NCBI GenBank assembly: GCA_030248225.1 | Contig: JASANE010029034.1 | Span: 1-64,000 of the forward strand | Reading direction: 5' to 3' | Origin: Trileptium ribeirensis | Taxonomy: Eukaryota; Nematoda; Enoplea; Enoplida; Thoracostomopsidae | DNA: 64,000 bases | In this document: piece after piece, positions 53,540 to 64,000 of the stretch | Layout: the number at the start of each line of letters is the position of its first letter | Numbering within the stretch: the first letter of the stretch is position 1 | Notes under the pieces: model-generated | Database searches by the model: none | What the model saw: the letters and a program-made list of their open reading frames with translations, nothing else | Told to the model about the DNA's origin: nothing | Made by a program: the position numbers and the translations under genes

Positions 53540-53674
53540 GCCAACCGATTACTCCGTGGTCTCGTATATATCCCGAAGAAATGATACAAACCGGGATTTC
53601 GGCAATCGACGTTATGAATAGAATTCACGTGGAAGTCCCATCTTCTCTGCTGCCGACTTCACCGCCACAATGAG
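53540..53674 (+). pseudogene. ATP6V1B: V-ATPase B exon 6, frameshifted
   Basis: Acceptor ATTATAG, weak donor GTTTCA at 53675. It completes Gly and encodes [20 protein letters not shown] and AIDVMN correctly. After codon ATT at 53623-53625 the sequence departs: one base is missing before CGTGGA, nine bases (Gln-Lys-Ile) are reduced to three, CCCATCTTCTCTGCTGCC (PIFSAA) reads in a second frame, and two extra bases put CACAATGAG (HNE) in a third frame. The exon is 135 bp where the family needs 140 and has a TGA at 53671 in the entry frame. The lost loop sits beside the nucleotide-binding interface. Confidence 0.85.
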
Positions 53675-54450
53675 GTTTCATTTTTTTGGATTTAAGTTGA
53701 AATCGTTGCATTGTGTACGAAATATTGACATAGTGATCATTGCTTTTGTGCGTCATCGAAAAGTAATGAAAATTATTGAAAGTATGTCGCTAGGTGAACC
53801 TAGCGCAGTGTGGTTTTATTTAGAAGTTATTTTGCGTAATCACTGTAAGCAGGCTGTGTTTGATGTACAACCAAAAATCTCTGGAACACCGAACCTATTG
53901 AAAAACCTAAAATCTCGTTTACCCCAAACCCATCGAGAACAGCTGATAACGCATAAGTATTTATGCTGCTATTTAGGTAGCCAAAACATCGCATTCAGAC
54001 AGCCGAAAAACTTGTATATATAGCCAATTCTTGATGCTCTGCAGCACAGTACAGAAGCAGACTACTGAAGGCAGGCTATATTCTGGAAATCGGGCTCATT
54101 GACCCTACACCATAGGTGTCTATGGGTCATCTCTGAAAGTCGAACCACCGTCAAGCTAAATCTATTCCCTCTCTTGCCGAGGACCTATCATCCGATGCCA
54201 TCTACCCAAAGCCTTTGAATACTATGCCCTAGGCACATTTAAAACCTATGGAAAAGCATGAAATGTACGTGCTAATTTATATAACCAAATCATTATATTC
54301 GAATATTCGTTATACCCTGGACACGCAATACATAACCAAATGAATGAAACATACGAAATTTTGGATATCGGGTTTGAAACCGCGTGCAAAAGTATAAAAT
54401 GTAGTCAAAGTTGGACACCTCATATAGCAAAACCATCCGATCCAGCGTGC
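53675..54450. other. Intron 6, left part
   Basis: The 117-codon frame starting at 53670 overlaps the exon end by chance and has no family resemblance. Nothing else is seen. Confidence 0.5.
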
Positions 54451-54454
54451 CTCA

Positions 54455-55560
54455 AATTGAAACGGGGCGAGCGGAGTTCCCACCTATATCTTCGCTAGCG
54501 GCAAAAATCGTTAAAATTTTTTGTCCGTCTCTGTGGAGATCATAAATTTGCATTGTCCGGATGCTCGCAACTCTTCAAAATTTTATTTGATCACAAATTC
54601 AATCTATTCATGTCAATTTCAATTCAATCAATCATACTTTTTTGTTAGACGCTAAACCCACTGTTCACGCCTTCCGCGTCCAAATGCACTCCAAAGGATA
54701 AAGGGTCACATTTTTTTAATCTGGCCATCGGGGTTTCTATCTTTCGCGATCTATATCTCGAGATTGAGGCTTACTTGTGAAAAAACTGATACCATTTTAT
54801 TCTGTTTGCAACTTTGCTCATACACATTTTTTTCAGAGCTACCGTTTTCGATCCAAGAGTCGAAGTTTCAAAAATACCCTATAAGGTGAAAATTTCAAAA
54901 TTTTTACAAATCAATTTTTTTCTTTTTTTTTTTGGGGGGGGGAGTAGGAATGCGCTATGGCATTATAAGGTTGTTTAGCCTGCTAAACAAGTTGGTTTCA
55001 TTGTTTTAACACCGTATTGGCTATTAACCATGCATGACATCGTCGGAGTAAAATTTGCTAAATTTTGGCACCAATTATAGTCAAATTTCGCCACTTTTCC
55101 AATATTGATGTACGTAGGTCAATCGAACGTGTCTATGATTTGTTGATTGCTAAATACGATAAAAGCAATTGTATTTGCATGATATGCATCAAATAGGCTA
55201 AATCCTAGGGGCCCTACTACATAAAAACCACTCTTAAAATTATAATTTGTCTTAAAATTTGTAATATATAAATTTCAAAAGTTTTTGTATTTTTGGTCAT
55301 TGGAAGAAGAAATAATTAGTTCTACGGTTTTGGTATTTCACTAAAATGATCGTAGTGTTGCCGTTGAGGTGTGGCCGGTGTCGAATTACTAACATGGGAC
55401 TTTAAGTCGGCTTAGACACTTGAGTTTGGAGCGACCCAATGACCAATAAGCATAGAGTAGCCACACTAGCATAGAATATGGGTTGTGAATGTCAGCCACA
55501 AGCAAAAAATTTTCACGATTTTCCCTATGCGCCCTCAGTGGAAACTCCGCTCGCACCGGT
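54455..55560 (+). repeat. Dispersed repeat, copy 2
   Basis: Diverged, same-orientation copy of 37500-38460, sharing the landmarks listed there (TCGCTAGCGGCAAAAATCGT, AAAGGGTCACATTTTTTT, CTTTCGCGATCTATATCTCG, TTTCATTGTTTTAACACCGT). A T-run then a G-run at 54915-54945 interrupts it. Confidence 0.7.
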
Positions 55561-55830
55561 TCATCCGTATACTTAATTTGTATTCTTACCGTTATAATGT
55601 TTTAAAAATGGATATCATTCTCCCAGTTTCTTCACGTGCTGCAAGTGCTGATTTGGAAACGTAATCATTGTAAGTTTGTGTAGTCATAGTGGTGAGTTTT
55701 TAGTCGGGATTGCAGCTACAGCTTAGCAACTTCGAGCTGTGTGAGTATTGATACACTAGCGTTACGTTACATAGTAATACCTAGAAATAAACTGCTAAAC
55801 ACAATAAATGCACATTTCAACTCATTTTAG

Positions 55831-55935
55831 ATTGCGGCGCAGATCTGTCGACAAGGTGGTTTGGTAAAGCTTCCCGGTAAAAACGTAATGGATAGTACCG
55901 AAGATAACTTCGCTATAGTTTTTGCCGCTATGGGG
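55831..55935 (+). CDS. ATP6V1B: V-ATPase B exon 7
   Basis: Acceptor CATTTTAG, donor GTGAGT, whole codons at both ends. Encodes [20 protein letters not shown] then [22 protein letters not shown] and DST differ from the very conserved QAG, KSVL and DDH. Confidence 0.93.
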
Positions 55936-55986
55936 GTGAGTAGAAGTTTATATCAAATCAATATAGTCTTCAAATATTTTATATTA

Positions 55987-56356
55987 TCTATATCAAGAGT
56001 GCATTAGGGAAGAGTATGACACTTCCCTACACTCACATAATAAACCCGTCTTTGATGATACGGGCGTTTTCGGCCTGACCTCCCAGTTTCTGGGTTGAGC
56101 TCGGACCCCCCAGTTTTTTTTGGGGGTTAGGTCGGACCCCCCAATTTCTTGCGTTGAGGATCAGTTTATAGGCAGCTGCTTATAACCCGACCCCCCAGAA
56201 ATTGGGGGAGTCCGACCTACCCCCTGAAATTGGGGATCAGAGCTATCCCCCAGAAATTGGGTTGATCAGGCCGAACACGCCCGTATCATCAAATACGGGC
56301 TAACATGTGAGTGCAGAAAAGGCTCATACTCTTCCCTAATGCACTTTTGTCTATAT
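55987..56356 (+). mobile_element. Foldback (long inverted-repeat) element
   Basis: The element spans 55994-56349 (356 bp). The left end CAAGAGTGCATTAGGGAAGA is the reverse complement of the right end TCTTCCCTAATGCACTTTTG with one mismatch. A second inverted pair, GATACGGGCG / CGCCCGTATC, and several CCCCCCAATTTCTTG / CAGAAATTGGGGG blocks fill the centre, so nearly the whole sequence can fold. Flanks TCTATAT at 55987-55993 and 56350-56356 form a perfect 7-bp duplication. It is non-coding and lies 58 bp after exon 7. Confidence 0.88.
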
Positions 56357-59720
<3,364 letters not shown>

Positions 59721-59724
59721 CAAA

Positions 59725-59991
59725 AGGCGTTTTCACGAACTCAACCTTTTTGCTTTATTTGTGCTCAATTTGACTTGGGTTTAAAGAAAACAACGATGTT
59801 TCAAATTTGAGCTCAACCTTTTTAGGTAATACATCTAGCCGATGTCTAGATAATGGAATATCATTGACGAAATGTTTCAACAGTGTTTACATGTTCAAAC
59901 TTGCTAAAAACGTAAAACAAATGCTTTCAAATTTTGACCAAAACTTGAGCTCAAAATTTGGGCAGAAAGTTTGAGCGTGTGAACACGCCCT
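59725..59991 (+). mobile_element. MITE-like inverted-repeat element, copy 2
   Basis: Left AGGCGTTTTCACGAACTCAA and right TTTGAGCGTGTGAACACGCC are imperfect inverted repeats about 267 bp apart; it has the same family termini and interior (AAATTTGAGCTCAA) as 45717-45968. Confidence 0.65.

Positions 59992-64000
<4,009 letters not shown>

Noticed and set aside
53626..53631. Alternative donor at GTGGAA to shorten exon 6 and avoid the stop
   Set aside because: It would delete the conserved loop entirely and the phase would not match exon 7; recognisable PIFSAA and HNE coding remnants continue to 53674.
53670..54023. 117-codon ORF as a continuation of V-ATPase exon 6
   Set aside because: No similarity to subunit B, and the conserved continuation is found in exon 7 at 55831 after a phase-0 junction.

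Overview
This window is animal nuclear DNA: AT-rich and intron-rich, with dense retrotransposon and DNA-transposon debris. The one conserved host gene is the V-type proton ATPase subunit B (V1 sector, non-catalytic B subunit). It is spread over ten recognisable plus-strand exons from about 33.08 kb to 61.96 kb with canonical GT-AG introns, and its C-terminal exons lie beyond the right edge or are absent. Intron sizes (0.9 to 9 kb) and repeat load suggest a large-genome invertebrate. Initiator-like TCAGT motifs and the retroelement families would fit an arthropod, but the sequence does not settle the taxon.

Layout. 0-2.3 kb: three compact ORFs of unknown function on the plus strand and a convincing intronless 224-codon ORF on the minus strand with a TATA/initiator promoter. 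2.3-9.4 kb: no recognised gene; C-rich 21-bp tandem units, degenerate ORFs and a purine-rich tract. 9.4-27.3 kb: a nest of mobile elements. An LTR-like block carries a three-level nest of hAT-like non-autonomous transposons, each level with a perfect 8-bp target duplication. It is followed by a decayed plus-strand Ty3/Gypsy element (gag, protease, RT, RNase H) that was split by a nearly full-length CR1-group non-LTR element (PHD-finger ORF1, endonuclease/RT ORF2), and then by a 5'-truncated relative of that element and a second LTR-like block. 27.5-32.1 kb: a decayed minus-strand Gypsy element, another hAT copy and non-LTR RT and RNase H fragments. 33-64 kb: the V-ATPase B gene, whose introns hold two more hAT copies, a foldback element with target duplication, two MITE-like elements with GTGTTCAC termini, a pair of ~1-kb dispersed repeats and five tandem-repeat arrays.

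Points most worth attention: (1) V-ATPase exon 6 carries a -1 shift, a 6-nt deletion and a +2 shift in an otherwise well-kept gene, so this copy is either a young pseudogene or decaying paralog, or the assembly is wrong there; (2) the three-deep hAT nest, which gives a relative insertion order; (3) the unrecognised 224-aa Cys-rich minus-strand gene near the left edge; (4) a foldback element of 356 bp in intron 7. No new multi-gene system (for example a defence or biosynthetic cluster) is visible.
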